From: Typha latifolia
Lineage: Eukaryota; Streptophyta; Magnoliopsida; Poales; Typhaceae
Direction: 5' to 3'
Assembly (NCBI GenBank): GCA_019914945.1
Contig: CM034102.1
Span: forward strand, 15,241,501-15,305,500
Length of the DNA: 64,000 nucleotides
Shown: one piece after another, positions 13,301-25,433 of the stretch
Layout of the letters: each line of letters starts with the position of its first letter
Position numbering within the stretch: the first letter of the stretch is position 1
Made by a program: the position numbers and the translations under genes
The notes under the pieces: generated by a model
Database searches by the model: none
What the model was told of the DNA's origin: nothing
The model's input: only the letters and a program-made list of their open reading frames with translations

Positions 13301-14038
13301 GCCGAAGAAAGCAATATGATGGAGGACGAAAATTCACATGAAATAAGTTACTAATAGGATATTACTAGACAAGAAAGTTGCCATATGGCATAATTTGCAT
13401 AGAGCAAAGTTAAATTTGATAAGGGAAAACCACTAACTTGATTTCTTCAAATCATAACCGATCTTCGAGCATGTTCCTCAAACCACTCCTCATGGTAATT
13501 GCCATAAAGAAGCCACTCAGGCACTAACGAAACTACTGCTATTATCATATGAGTAGTATGTAAATATTCCATCTTGGATCTCTAGTCCTGGTGGATTCTG
13601 CATAAGCACAAGAAGCTCCATTTCTGGCTAAGAACAATGACCAATAATACTAATACTTAGCAATATCTAACCTTGTAATCTAATAACTAAACTCGCGTGG
13701 GCATTGTGACTGTACCAAACCGGTGTTCCTCCTCGATAACCAAAATTTCGATTGTATCTTCTTGCCTGGGTGGACGACAGGACCGAAGAAACCGATCTTG
13801 GCATCATAATTGACTACGGATCTATTTCTTTTCATTAAAATTTATTGCTCGCATTGCAATTGCAACGTTGGTGAAGACTCAAAACAAGCATAGTAACACC
13901 GCGATTCTCGACCAAGATGGATAGCCATTCAGAACCGCAATTCTTAAACGATCCAAGAAACGGGAAATGGAGGGAGAAAACAATTTAGGGTTTGGCAAGC
14001 GGACTAACCTTGACGGAGCCAGCGTTGGTGGTTGCCAT
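10369..14038 (-). CDS. HSBP: Heat shock factor binding protein (HSBP), 92 aa
   Basis: Small coiled-coil protein that binds the trimerisation region of heat shock factors and dampens the heat shock response (family knowledge). Five exons on the minus strand: 14009-14038, 13118-13171, 12410-12433, 12289-12331 and 10369-10496. They join without a phase break. The core is the HSBP signature: SAADMTAFVQNLLVQMQTRF, then SESIVSKIDEMGTKIDELE, then HSINDLKAEMGTE. The heptad coiled coil spans about residues 24-77, followed by a short acidic, Pro/Ala-rich tail. Length is normal for plant HSBP (about 80-100 aa). The start ATG is the first in the leader and opens a ten-codon exon. The last intron (10497-12288) is of AT-AC type and is listed separately. 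CAS lies 513 bp upstream on the same strand. Confidence 0.95.
10497..12288 (-). other. U12-type AT-AC spliceosomal intron in HSBP
   Basis: Read on the minus strand, the exon ends ...TTTCAAAAA and the intron begins ATATCCTTTTG, the U12 5' splice consensus. The intron ends TTCTTAACTGCACTTCAC, then the exon TAGATGAAATG. TTCTTAAC (10507-10514) matches the U12 branch-point consensus, and its branch A is about 11 nt from the AC end. Joining there restores the conserved peptide SKIDEMG. Any GT donor in the region breaks this frame. Confidence 0.93.
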
Positions 14039-14551
14039 GGCGAGAGCGACGAAACCCTAGATCCGCAGTTAAGAGGAGGAGCGCTCGACTCCGCTGCTCC
14101 GAACGTGAGAAGAAGAGAAGGGAAAGAGCGTGGTTCGACGGCGTGCCCAACTTTTCTGGTAATAAGTACTGGAGCGGGAATGAGAGCTCGTCCGGTTCAA
14201 AAATAATCAAAGCCTCTATAGCCTTCTACCTATTTCAAAATTCGAATTTTGAAAGTTTGAATTCTAATAGGAAATAAAAGACAGCAAGACCCGCTTGTTA
14301 AAAAAGAGAGAGCATTGTCAAATTAGCTCAATTTTTAAAATGTTGGAAGAGAAGTATAAATAGTCGAAACAAGAAAATATTTACTATGGGATATTCACAT
14401 ACTAAAGTGGAGTTGATGGGTGATCAAAATGATATGTTTAGGTATAATATACATACATCAATACATTTAAAATATCAAAAGTTCTGGAAAGGATTACAAA
14501 CAAAATGGACCACATTGCTTGCTTTAACTGGAGCTAACACTCAAGAGACAT
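14039..14551. other. HSBP promoter region and CAS 3' untranslated region
   Basis: 513 bp between two genes on the same (minus) strand. It must hold the HSBP promoter and the CAS 3' end. No clear TATA box or other gene is visible. Confidence 0.5.
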
Positions 14552-17500
14552 TCAACTATCAGCACTTCCTGGAAGGAGCTTTCGAGTCGATTGGAGAACA
14601 GTCGAACTGGCGGTGCCAAAGCGGGCCGCAGCTGCAGGAATGACTCGCGAAGGAGATAGAAGCTCAGCAATTGCAATGTTATATGAGTCTGTTCCCAAAC
14701 GGCTCTGCGACCATCCTTTTCCTCCCGAGAACCCGTCTGTCATGGTCCAAGAGTTCTTAAAGCCAAGACTTGTGAGTACCCTTGCAACAATTTTTGCGGT
14801 ATCGCAATACCTGCAGTGTAATTAGATAATGATTTTCTAACCATTTGTTGAGGAACAAATCGAAGATATTCTGAGTTAACAACAAAAATTATTAAGAAAG
14901 TAAAGCTCTGAGATGATGAACGAACGCACGAGTCCATTATTATGATGTTGGAGCTTTTGTTTACTTTCTTGAGGTACGAAATCTTCAATGCAACTATTTC
15001 TGCCTCTACTTTCTTTGTGTTCCTGACCAAGCTTTTGATCTTGCTTGGAAGTTCTTCCAAACTATGGGCAGAGAAGAGCTATCAATCTTATAATGTTTCT
15101 AAATGAATTAAGGTAACCTGCCATATAAGGAGAAAATCTTACGGCACTGAGATCAGCTTGTTCTTTGCATTGGCAGGGAGTCGAGGTACTCCAGCCTTAT
15201 TTTTATCCTTCTCTGAGCGAATGTCAATAATGAGATAGTTTTGCGTTGAAATCAGGTCTAAAGACTGAGCAGGGCTGAGATTGCCTAGCAAATAAACAGT
15301 TAATAAAGTTGACATTAAACAAATTGTAAGCAAAGGATATGAGCTGGTACAGTACATAATTGCTACCAAAGCTTTAATAGATGGAACATTCATTTCTGTT
15401 CAGTTAAAACATTAACTAAATTTTCTCAAAACATGTAAGCAAAGATAATGAGTCCAAAAAAAAAAAATCTAGCACTCCATGGCAGAGGAATAGTCAAATG
15501 GAAAAAAAATTAGTTTTACCATAATATGAAGCAAGCCAGAATGACTGGTAGACTTGTTCCTTTTGAGTTTTGAGTACCATTTTAATAGTTTGTATGCATT
15601 TTAGAATTATCTGATGTAAGGAAAAAATTTCTAAGACATATATAAGGTTAACAGTTTACTTCAAAAAGAATCAGCACTTGCCATCTCTAGAGACAAGTTT
15701 AGAACTTCACAGAATCAATTTTACATTTGCATTTAGTCAGTCTCCAAACTATGAAAGAAATCATTAGTCCTTCAAGACAGCAATCATTATCATAACATTC
15801 TAATCATTGTTGCAGCATGTTGGTCTGCATGAAATCTTACAAGCCTTTAGTGACTTCAAAGCACATTCATCCTATAAATCTGTAACAGTAAAACCAGCTG
15901 TGTAAAAATAGTTGTACTTAGACTATGAAATGTACCTTTATAACCGCGAAGGTTGAAAGAAAGTGCAGACCAAATTGGTGGAAGGAGAAGATATCCAAGA
16001 AATAATGCTCCAGCTGACACTATAAGTACGGATGGATCTGAAGATGAAATTGTTTCTACTGTCGCTGACGCTATGGGCTTCGCACCTTCTATAACCTTTG
16101 TTGTCTGTTGTGCTGCATCTGCAACGGTCTACTAAGAGAAATTTTATCAGCCTTCAGAGTTTAGACACTTTCTTTTTTATTAAGTTCGAGATTAAGGGAG
16201 ATTCATATAGTCCACTAGAAATTGCATTATGTTGAAGGTTTTGAATGACTTTGTGGAAGTCCAAATTATAGCAAAAAAATATCAACACACTTTCCACCAC
16301 CTAGTGAAGTGTTCTGGATCAATGCCCTAAGGGCTTAAAGGACAAAACAGAGGGCATAGGGATAATTCAGGAAGCCACCCAGTGGTGATATGGGAGCTCG
16401 AATGTAATCAAGGCAGTTCAACTTTCTCTTAGATGATTGTGATCAGGTTGCGTATAACCACAACTTAAATGTCGACCATGTGCTACCTAGTATATTTTGA
16501 TCAAGTTCTTCCAATTAGATTGCGGTCCAACAATTTCTATATCATTACCAAGAAAACTAGGCACCAAAAATAAGATAATTGAAAGCATCAAGGCATAAAA
16601 AACTGTAATGAGATAAAAGATAAACTCGCTTGTATGACAACAAAAATTATGACACCAAGTAAGGCCAAAAAACAATAACCTTAGCTGCATATAGAACAGG
16701 GCTTGTATCAACTCCTGCATTCTGAAGGGCTTCTGTGGCCTGCTTGGAAGCATCCGAAACAACTGGGGCAGCAATCTTTAGCACCTCCTCGCCAGCAGTG
16801 CGCAAGACTGGAAGCGCCACATCAACTCCAGGCTTCAGCACATCACTCAAAGCCTTAAATATGTTCAGGGAGGAGTCCAAAACTCGGGAACTCACATCCT
16901 CAACCTGATCAATTGTGCTTTCCACCTGACAATAGAACAAATACACTATAAGTAAACTAAAGAAGGCAATAATTAATTGAGCAAACTTATGAGCTATGAG
17001 AAGAAGCTGTTAAATGAGTAACGATGATCAGCAATGAAGAGAGAAAGATCAACGAATTTGTCAGGATTCTTTCAAGAAATTAAAGATGAATTAAACATGG
17101 ATATTTTTTAATAAACTTATGGCAACAAGCTATATACGATATAGGAGTCAAATTGCGAGGCAAAATCCAAATCCTTATACTCATCGGTCCAAAAAAGAGA
17201 CAACTCGTACGACAAACGAATTTCTGACAGAATTTGTCAAAGGAGACGAATAATTTTTAACGAATAGAAGTTGAATTAAACATGGTTTTTTCAACAAGTT
17301 CGTAAATTCATGGGAATGAATCCATGTACAACATAAAGTTGATTCCGTACAATGCAAAACCAAATGGGTATAGACGTATAGTGGAATTCCCACAAACATG
17401 TTGAACGCAAAAGGAACAAAAAAAAAATGAAGAAATAGATCTCAAAGTCCAGAATACCTTCTTCAAACGATCTCGTGATAGAAATTTGTCGAATGAGCGG

Positions 17501-17770
17501 CAAAGATTAGCAATCCAGAGAGAGAGAGAGAGAACTTGCCTTTGTGAGCGAGGAGATGATCTCCTCCTTGGAGAAGGCGAATGCCTTCGCCTCGCAATAG
17601 GAGCTGGGCGTAGATAAGAGCGCGACGAGAGATAGCACCGGCGCGGTTGGCGATAGCAGAAGAGGAGGCGGAGGTGTAGGAGATCGCTCGGGTAGGGATT
17701 TGGAAGTGGGTTTGCGCGATGGTGGCGGTCTGGTCACCGCCGCAGCTCGGAATGCCATCGCCATCTCCAA
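14552..17770 (-). CDS. CAS: Calcium-sensing receptor, chloroplastic (CAS), 400 aa
   Basis: Thylakoid-membrane protein that binds calcium with low affinity and acts in stomatal closure, photoacclimation and chloroplast calcium signalling (family knowledge). Six exons on the minus strand: 17540-17770, 16680-16925, 15936-16128, 15143-15284, 14930-15061 and 14552-14810; total 1203 nt. Residues 1 to about 65 are a Ser/Pro/Arg-rich plastid transit peptide. One transmembrane helix lies near 192-212 (PSVLIVSAGALFLGYLLLPP). A rhodanese-like domain follows (about 224-350), beginning GNLSPAQSLDLISTQNYLII and DIRSEKDKNKAGVPRLPANA. The conserved tail reads TDGFSGGKGWSQSRLGTDSY then LSPSRVIPAAAARFGT. The first intron has a GC donor (AAG|gcaagt). 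The chosen ATG is the first in its frame. Length matches Arabidopsis CAS (about 390 aa). Confidence 0.95.
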
Positions 17771-18578
17771 ATTCCTTTTTGCTGCCCCTCACCACTACCC
17801 TCCTCCTCCCTCGCCTTTGGTCTTTGAGCTCACCACACACACTACTGTCACTGACACTGCCAACTACTGGCTGAGGAAACTGTGGGGGAGAAGAGAGATG
17901 AGGATTCGCAATCTCGTTGGTGGAAGTATTTTATTGTTTTCATAATTTGTGTGGTTCTCAATTTCTTAGATACATTTGTCTTCTATCTGCCTTCTCCCTT
18001 CTTCTTTTTTCTGCAAATATATATTTACACGCTTTTAGTCTTTACATTCAAATCTAGCAGTATAAATTGATTATTAATTAATAAGTATCTTAGTCACTAT
18101 TTGAGTTAGGGTAAATTAAGACATTAAAATCTAAATTCACATATAAGGTTACTTATATGCACCCACACACATGTTGCTACCGTAACAACCCCCACTTGCG
18201 GGGTGACTCCCGAACGAAGACTCCTCATCATGGTCGGCCCTAGTTCTATTAGGATGTTTTTCGCACGTTCTTCTAAATTTAACATTTCTCTTCTCTTTTC
18301 ACTCTCTTATCTCTTTGTCTTCTCCCTTCCTCAACAATTATCTATTCTCATCTATTATCCTCCTCCTTCTCACCTCCCTCAATCCTCCTCCACTCTCTTC
18401 TTTGCCATCTAGTGGTTAGTGTGACTCGTGGACGCTAACTACAATGTCGGCCACTTTCTATCGAGCGCAATGTTGTTTCCCCTCTCTTATACAATGTGTT
18501 GCTGCTGCTCCACGACTAGTCTAGCTCCGTGGCCGATTGCAGTGGGACTTGATTTTGGTTCTGTCTATCCTATGTTAG

Positions 18579-18610
<32 letters not shown>

Positions 18611-19357
18611 AACTATCCTATCTCAGTTAGTGAGTTGAATCGGCCTTCACAACAAATTTGAAGAAACTAGATATTTATGAGATTTATGGGTTCCAAGGAG
18701 CTAAACTATGTACGAGCCAATTATGCCGAGCTCTAAATGACTTAAAGATAGCTCAAAAATCTTTTGAATCGACCATGAGCAAAGATATGAGCAAAATCGA
18801 GAGCTCAACTCATGCTTGACTCCTATAAATATAATTCATGCTATTTACTCACTTTCTTTCCACGACGAAACTCTCTACTGTTACAAGTCAGAATTGAGAA
18901 ATTGACTTCTTCTTTTCAAGTAAAATTTTCTCCTCCCTTGTGAGAAGTCTCTCTACATCGGCTCCAAGAGAATGTGATAGAATTGAGAAGTTTCTACTTC
19001 CTTGGCTAGGAATAGAAAAGATCTCCCTTCCCCTCCCTTCTTTCAGAATCCTACATCAGTGGCAGAAACTTCTAGACAACAATCTTGCAGGGATGATTTT
19101 TTTGTCGATCTTTTATTTTTATCAAACTTAATGTCATTTTTTTACTTATTATAAAGTTGTGTCATTATTAAATTTGAATAGTTAAAATTTAGAGTTAAAT
19201 TCTGTATTTATGTCTAAAATTATTTTACTTTCTTAAATTCATTTCACATCATTCGCAAAACAATCACATACATAAAATATTTTGAAACAGAGAAAAATAT
19301 AGTTTTATTTTCTTATAAATAATTAAGTTGATAATTATAAGGAACAACAAATTGGAT
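17771..19357. other. Intergenic region upstream of CAS
   Basis: Holds the CAS leader and promoter next to 17771, then AT-rich DNA with a poly-T run near 18578-18594 and pyrimidine-rich stretches (18280-18400). Short open frames here show no family resemblance or codon pattern that supports a gene. Confidence 0.5.
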
Positions 19358-19490
19358 TAATGGTCTCAGACATCCAAGGAAGGAAGGAAAGAGCAGCATA
19401 AGCTCTCAAGCCCGGCGAGGCGAAAGCTCTCAGGCGGCCACTGCGAATGTTCTGAGAAACAAGCCTTCAATTTTGTCATCATCGCCATTA
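19358..19490 (-). ncRNA. U14: U14 C/D-box snoRNA, downstream copy
   Basis: U14 guides 2'-O-methylation of 18S rRNA and is also needed for pre-rRNA cleavage (established knowledge). On the minus strand the C box is GATGATGA (19476-19483) and the D box CTGA (19366-19369). The flanks pair perfectly as a terminal stem (taatgg with ccatta). The two invariant U14 regions are present: ACATTCGCAGT and, just before the D box, TTCCTTGGATGT. The copy is about 133 nt. It lies 107 bp downstream of a second copy on the same strand, so both probably come from one precursor. The central loop differs from the other copy while the rRNA-contacting regions do not. Confidence 0.92.
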
Positions 19491-19597
19491 CTCGTCGATC
19501 AAAATCCAATCAATAATAATAAAAAGAAGCCATAAAAATCTCCAAAACTAAAAACAAACAAAAAAATTTGACACAAGAGAAATAAAGAACGGGCGAA

Positions 19598-19726
19598 TAG
19601 TTTCAGACATCCAAGGAAGGATTGGAGCAGCATAAGCTCTCAAGCCCGGCTAAGGCGAAAGCTCTTAGGCGGCCACTGCGAATGTTCTTTGAGAAACAAG
19701 CCTTATCTCAGATTCATCATCAACTA
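19598..19726 (-). ncRNA. U14: U14 C/D-box snoRNA, upstream copy
   Basis: Same family as the neighbouring copy. C box GATGATGA (19714-19721), D box CTGA (19603-19606), terminal stem tagtt/aacta. Conserved regions ACATTCGCAGT and TTCCTTGGATGT are intact. About 129 nt. It lies roughly 150 nt downstream of a TATA box and a telo-box at the probable transcription start, so this is an independently promoted, polycistronic Pol II snoRNA unit of the kind common in plants, not an intronic snoRNA. Confidence 0.92.
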
Positions 19727-19843
19727 CATCAAAACTCCCCATAAGTTAACACCAAAACAAAAACAAGCGAACTAAATCGAAGAAAGAGAACGCAGATCGA
19801 GCAGAAGTAGGATGATTCCAGCCGCCGAGCCGAGGAGAAGAGA

Positions 19844-20010
19844 TAGGGTTTGGGAGTTTGATCGGCTGTGGGGGGTTTATATAGGCAACTGTAATGAGAC
19901 TTTCTAGGCCGTCGCTAAGACGGCTTTGTTTTAGAATTTTTGCAATTTAAAATTAGGGTTTGGGATTAAGTGGCTCACTTTGGACGGGCCGGAAGCCCGG
20001 AATTAGCCCA
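19844..20010 (-). promoter_or_regulatory. Promoter of the U14 snoRNA pair: TATA box, telo-boxes, site II
   Basis: On the minus strand: TATATAAA (19876-19883); a telo-box AAACCCTA (19844-19851) about 30 bp downstream, where transcription should start; a second telo-box (19954-19961) upstream; and a site II-type TGGGCT (20005-20010). Telo-box plus site II is the usual pairing in plant promoters for ribosome-biogenesis genes, which fits U14. Confidence 0.75.
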
Positions 20011-20693
20011 ATACTATTCGGCACCCATGGGTTGGAAGATTTTTAAAGGATAATTACACTTAGAATTAGTGGCCATAGACCCTTTATTTTATTTTATTTT
20101 GTTATATTTAACTACTAATATCTCCGAAAATATTAACTAATTATTTTATTATTAACTTCTGAAACGGCTATTTACGTGAAAGGTTTATTTATTTGTGCGC
20201 GTACTCTCAAATTAATATATATATATATATATATATATTCCTCAAAATATTTTTATATATATATACCTTTTAAAAATATTTATTTCCCATAGATATTTTT
20301 TTAGAGTTAACTAATCGCTAAAATTTAAACAACTTAAATAGAAAAAAATAAAAATATTTTTATTCTAGTTTTCATATATTTTTCTTAGTTAACGATATTT
20401 TTATTTTATTATTATTAAAATTTAACTTAAAAATTAATTGGGAAGGTATCTATGCCACTGATATATGTTTTGAGAGGTTCACTTAAATTAATTCTTATCC
20501 CATCTCCTGCACCTTGTAAGAATTTCCTGCATCCTGGCTGTAGGGGATCCTCTGCAGCGTTCCCCATCAGCGGCAACTACTACATCTGTCCACCTGCGAC
20601 TGCGAAACATCAAACGCTAACCTCGTGACACACCGCAAAGGGTCCAAATTTCAAGAAGAAACGAAGAGAGGAGCAACTGAGTCTGAGCGAGCC
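20011..20693. other. Divergent intergenic region with TA microsatellite
   Basis: Lies between the U14 promoter (minus) and the CCoAOMT-like gene (plus). AT-rich, with a (TA)n run at 20214-20239. The last 50-60 bp before 20694 are the 5' leader of the methyltransferase. I could not place a convincing TATA box for it. Confidence 0.5.
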
Positions 20694-22071
<1,378 letters not shown>

Positions 22072-22922
22072 TAAGTAGGCCCAGGCAAATGTTATGAGGA
22101 GAATTTATGGTTGATATATGCGACTGGGTTGGTTACTTGGTTTTAGCTGAACATACCTGGTTTGATTGGGTTTTAATTTACTCTTGTTTTTCTTAACTTA
22201 AGTATTTAATTCTCTGTGGCTGTAATTGTTAAAATTTATATCAAAAATTAATAATTTTCATCTTTAAGTTGTTAAATGATTAATTTATTCCTAAAATGTT
22301 TAAATGTATTTATATAGTTAGCAGGAGAAAGTAAGTATTTAAGTTTACAATATATACAGTCAAACTATAATGTAAATTGTAATTTATCCTTACTTTTATT
22401 TATATTTTTTGCTTCAAAAGTTGCTTGAATTAATGCATTTTTATCATCGTGACAGTTGATTAATGAAATCTTTCTCCTTTTCATTAGAAAAAAAAAAATT
22501 TATTCTTCTTTTCCTTTCCCGTTCCTCTTCGATTCTTGCCACAGTTGTCTCTCTCTTCTTCTCCCGCGTAGTCGTTTTCTCTCTAGAGTCCAAATGCAAT
22601 CGACCAAAGCACGAGCATAGAAGGCCCCTGGATTATACCCCACAATTCCTCTATCACCCCCCGCTTGTCCCCATCGGCCGGCAGCTGCTTCTTTTAATCC
22701 GAAAGCCCTCAAACGATGCCTCCGATCTCCACTCTCCAACTATTTTATTTCCTTTCGTAATAGGAAAAAATGGGGAAAAGATGTCACCTTTGTCGATCCT
22801 TGGAGGTAAGAGGCGAAAGAAGAGATGCCCGTCAACTCTTTCAGCGTTTATATCTTCCTGACTTCTGAGTGAGTTTGTTCTCTCTAATTTGCAGAGATAA
22901 GAGAAGCGGAAGGGGAGATTAG
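22072..22922. other. Intergenic region and probable 5' leader of the receptor-like kinase
   Basis: AT-rich to about 22480, then a pyrimidine-rich stretch (22490-22580) and a more GC-balanced stretch likely to be transcribed leader. The long open frame in 22463-22861 has no family resemblance. A 5'UTR intron probably runs 22935-23325 (taag|gtatat to tccag). Confidence 0.45.
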
Positions 22923-23355
22923 ATGCCCTTTAAGGTATATATTTTGTTATCTATGTTCTAGATGTACAGCAACCAATCTGATCTCTCTATATTTTACTTT
23001 ACTCACTTGTCGCATATGTCGTTTGAGTATTTCCAAGAGCCCTTTTAGCTGCTATAAATCTGTGTGGAGAAGTGGTGAAAAAGAAAATCTTATGGCTTTT
23101 GAGTGGTTTTTATAAGTTATAGTTGTCCTTGATGCTTCTACGTATTGAATATGTGATTACCTTTGTGTTTGATACTCCCTCTAGTAGAATCGATTTGCCT
23201 TTAATGTTCTTTCAAACATGTCAGTCTTATCGTGTTCAATAATCAATTTTACATATTAATATGTCCATGTTCTTGTTTCGTATTAGTATTTTTTGATGCC
23301 CTTTGTCTTTTCTCTTTACATCCAGAAAGAAATCAAGTAATGTAGAATGTAAGCA

Positions 23356-25433
23356 ATGACAATTACAGGTGAGCCCGTTCCAACTATAATTCTTAGTTCT
23401 TAAATTTCTGAATTTAGTCTTTATTCTTCAATCATTTATATTTAATATGGATATATTCAGAGATATTGGTGCTGATTTGTTCCTTCTTTGGAGCTGCTGC
23501 TGTCATGCTTATTGCATTCTGGTACTTTTTGAGAAGAAGATGCAAATTGCAATCCTTAGAACAAGATAATCGTACCTATTACTCAGGTAAGTGTATTCTT
23601 AGGTATTTTGTATTAGACATTTAGTCCTATGATATAGTCTGTCATCAGTAGTCCTATATTTGCAGCTTCGAAGGAGTTAGTATTCGAAGACCCTTGTAAG
23701 GAAATGTCAATTAAGGATATATATGCTGCCACAAACAACCTAAGCCCTTTGAACTTTATCGGCCAGGGCATTGCTGGTAAGCAGTTCTTTGGTGGAGTTG
23801 TATAAAAAAGTAGCTAGGACCTACGGATAATTTTTCCTTGTTATTCTTTTATAGGTGATATTTTATTATTTATGTGTGGAAAATCATTACACTGCTATAT
23901 TCTTAGCATAGACACTGAGGACATGAACAAACATTTGATATTTATTTTAGTCTCAAATTATTATCTTCTTCTTTTTTTTCTTACCAGGAAAGGTTTACAA
24001 AGGTGTTCTTGCAACTGGTTGTCATGTTGCTGTTAAACATATCATTAAAGATGAACATGCCGAGACTTTTATGAGGGAAGTTACAAGCCTCTCACATGTT
24101 AGACATCCAAACCTTGTGACTTTGCGAGGTTATTGTGAATATGCAGATGAGTGTTTCCTTGTATATGAGTTATGTGTCAACGGCAATTTATCAGAATGGC
24201 TATTTGGTAAAAATCCTTTTTCACAAAACTTAGGATTGTTAGTGTCTCTTTTGATATAGTAAGGAGTCGACCTTATGACAGGAGAAGAGAAAACCCTTTC
24301 ATGGATTCAAAGACTTCAGATTGCCTTAGGAAGCTCTTGTGGGCTTTGGTTTCTTCACATATATCCTGGAGGCTGCATTGTTCATCGTGATATTAAGGTA
24401 TGTTTCTGCCTCCTAGCAATTTCCATCTTTTAGCTCACCAGTATCAGCTTGTTGGATGAACTAGTAATGTAATCACCCAAGGGCGAGCTTTCGCTCATAA
24501 TTAGAAAAGGTAGCATGAAAAGCTAGATATAAATGAAATAAACTCGGGATGGATACAGTGTGGTTGTTGTAATTTTACTTGTTGGGAGTATCACCAGAAC
24601 AGGATAAAGTGAAATAAAACTGATTCCAAAATAATTTCATGATGGTCCATTGAGTTGAGAATGTCATAGAATCATCTATAAGGTACCTGTAAGTCTAATT
24701 CACAACTCATGGATTATGTATTCTCTGTAGAAATGCATTCAGTATTACCTCATTTCCTCCAAAATCATTGACAAATATTTGATTGAGCAAACATACTGTT
24801 CCAATATTCAGATTTCTGACTTTTACATATGCTACTTTTTCAGCCAACTAACATTCTTCTTGGGGCCAATTTCGAAGCTAAACTATCAGACTTTGGTCTG
24901 TCAAAATGTATGGACTACGGTGTCTCACACGTCAGCTCTGAAGTCCGAGGAACTTTTGGCTATGTCGATCCCGAATATCGGCAGAACCACCATGTTAACG
25001 CCGCAGGGGATGTATACAGCTTTGGGATAGTACTCTTGCAAATCCTTTCCGGTAAGCGAGTAATCAACTTGAATGTAAGAAGGCCAATGTCACTGGATAA
25101 GATGGTGAGTTATAAACTGCCATTTAGCTTCTTGTGAAGATTAACCAAGTCTCAGTACTGAATGTATACTGATCTGTTTCTCAGGCTAAGCTTCTCGCCA
25201 GAGGAGGCAACATCTCAGAATTTGCTGATCCTAAATTAAACGAAGAGTACTCAACAGAGGCTTTTGATCTTACCCTTAAGCTTGCACTGTCGTGCACCGG
25301 CCATAAGCAGCAACGCCCGTCGATGGAGCAGGTTGTCTCAAGGCTAGAGATAGCACTTGAAATCTCTCTGAGGTTCGATGAGAGTAGTAACGTTAGTACT
25401 GTTGGATCTGAGTCTCAGACCACAAGTTTTTAG
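23356..25433 (+). CDS. Membrane-anchored receptor-like Ser/Thr kinase without ectodomain, 364 aa
   Basis: Seven coding exons: 23356-23368, 23461-23586, 23666-23776, 23988-24206, 24282-24397, 24844-25104 and 25185-25433. A transmembrane helix spans about residues 5-28 (ILVLICSFFGAAAVMLIAFW), followed by a basic stop (RRRCK). The kinase domain follows: glycine loop GQGIAGKV (79-86), catalytic Lys100 in AVKHI, HRDIKPTN with catalytic D193, DFG at 211-213 and GTFGYVDPEY in the activation segment. All catalytic residues are present, so it should be active. There are almost no residues outside the membrane, so it looks like a receptor kinase that has lost its ectodomain, or a partner kinase. The subfamily is not certain. 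In the inferred spliced leader a short upstream frame (ATG at 22923, eight codons across the 5'UTR intron) ends just before the start and could reduce translation. Confidence 0.88.

Noticed and set aside
17463..17840. Minus-strand open frame of 125 codons
   Set aside because: Out-of-frame overlap with CAS exon 1; the other frame continues correctly into exon 2.
19844..19883. Possible plant telomerase RNA (TATA box followed by an AAACCCTA template-like motif)
   Set aside because: No Pol III upstream sequence element of the TCCCACATCG type was seen, the motif is a standard telo-box, and the transcript clearly carries U14 snoRNAs.
22463..22861. Open frame of 132 codons upstream of the kinase
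   Set aside because: Low-complexity, pyrimidine-rich leader with no family resemblance; better read as 5'UTR and promoter.
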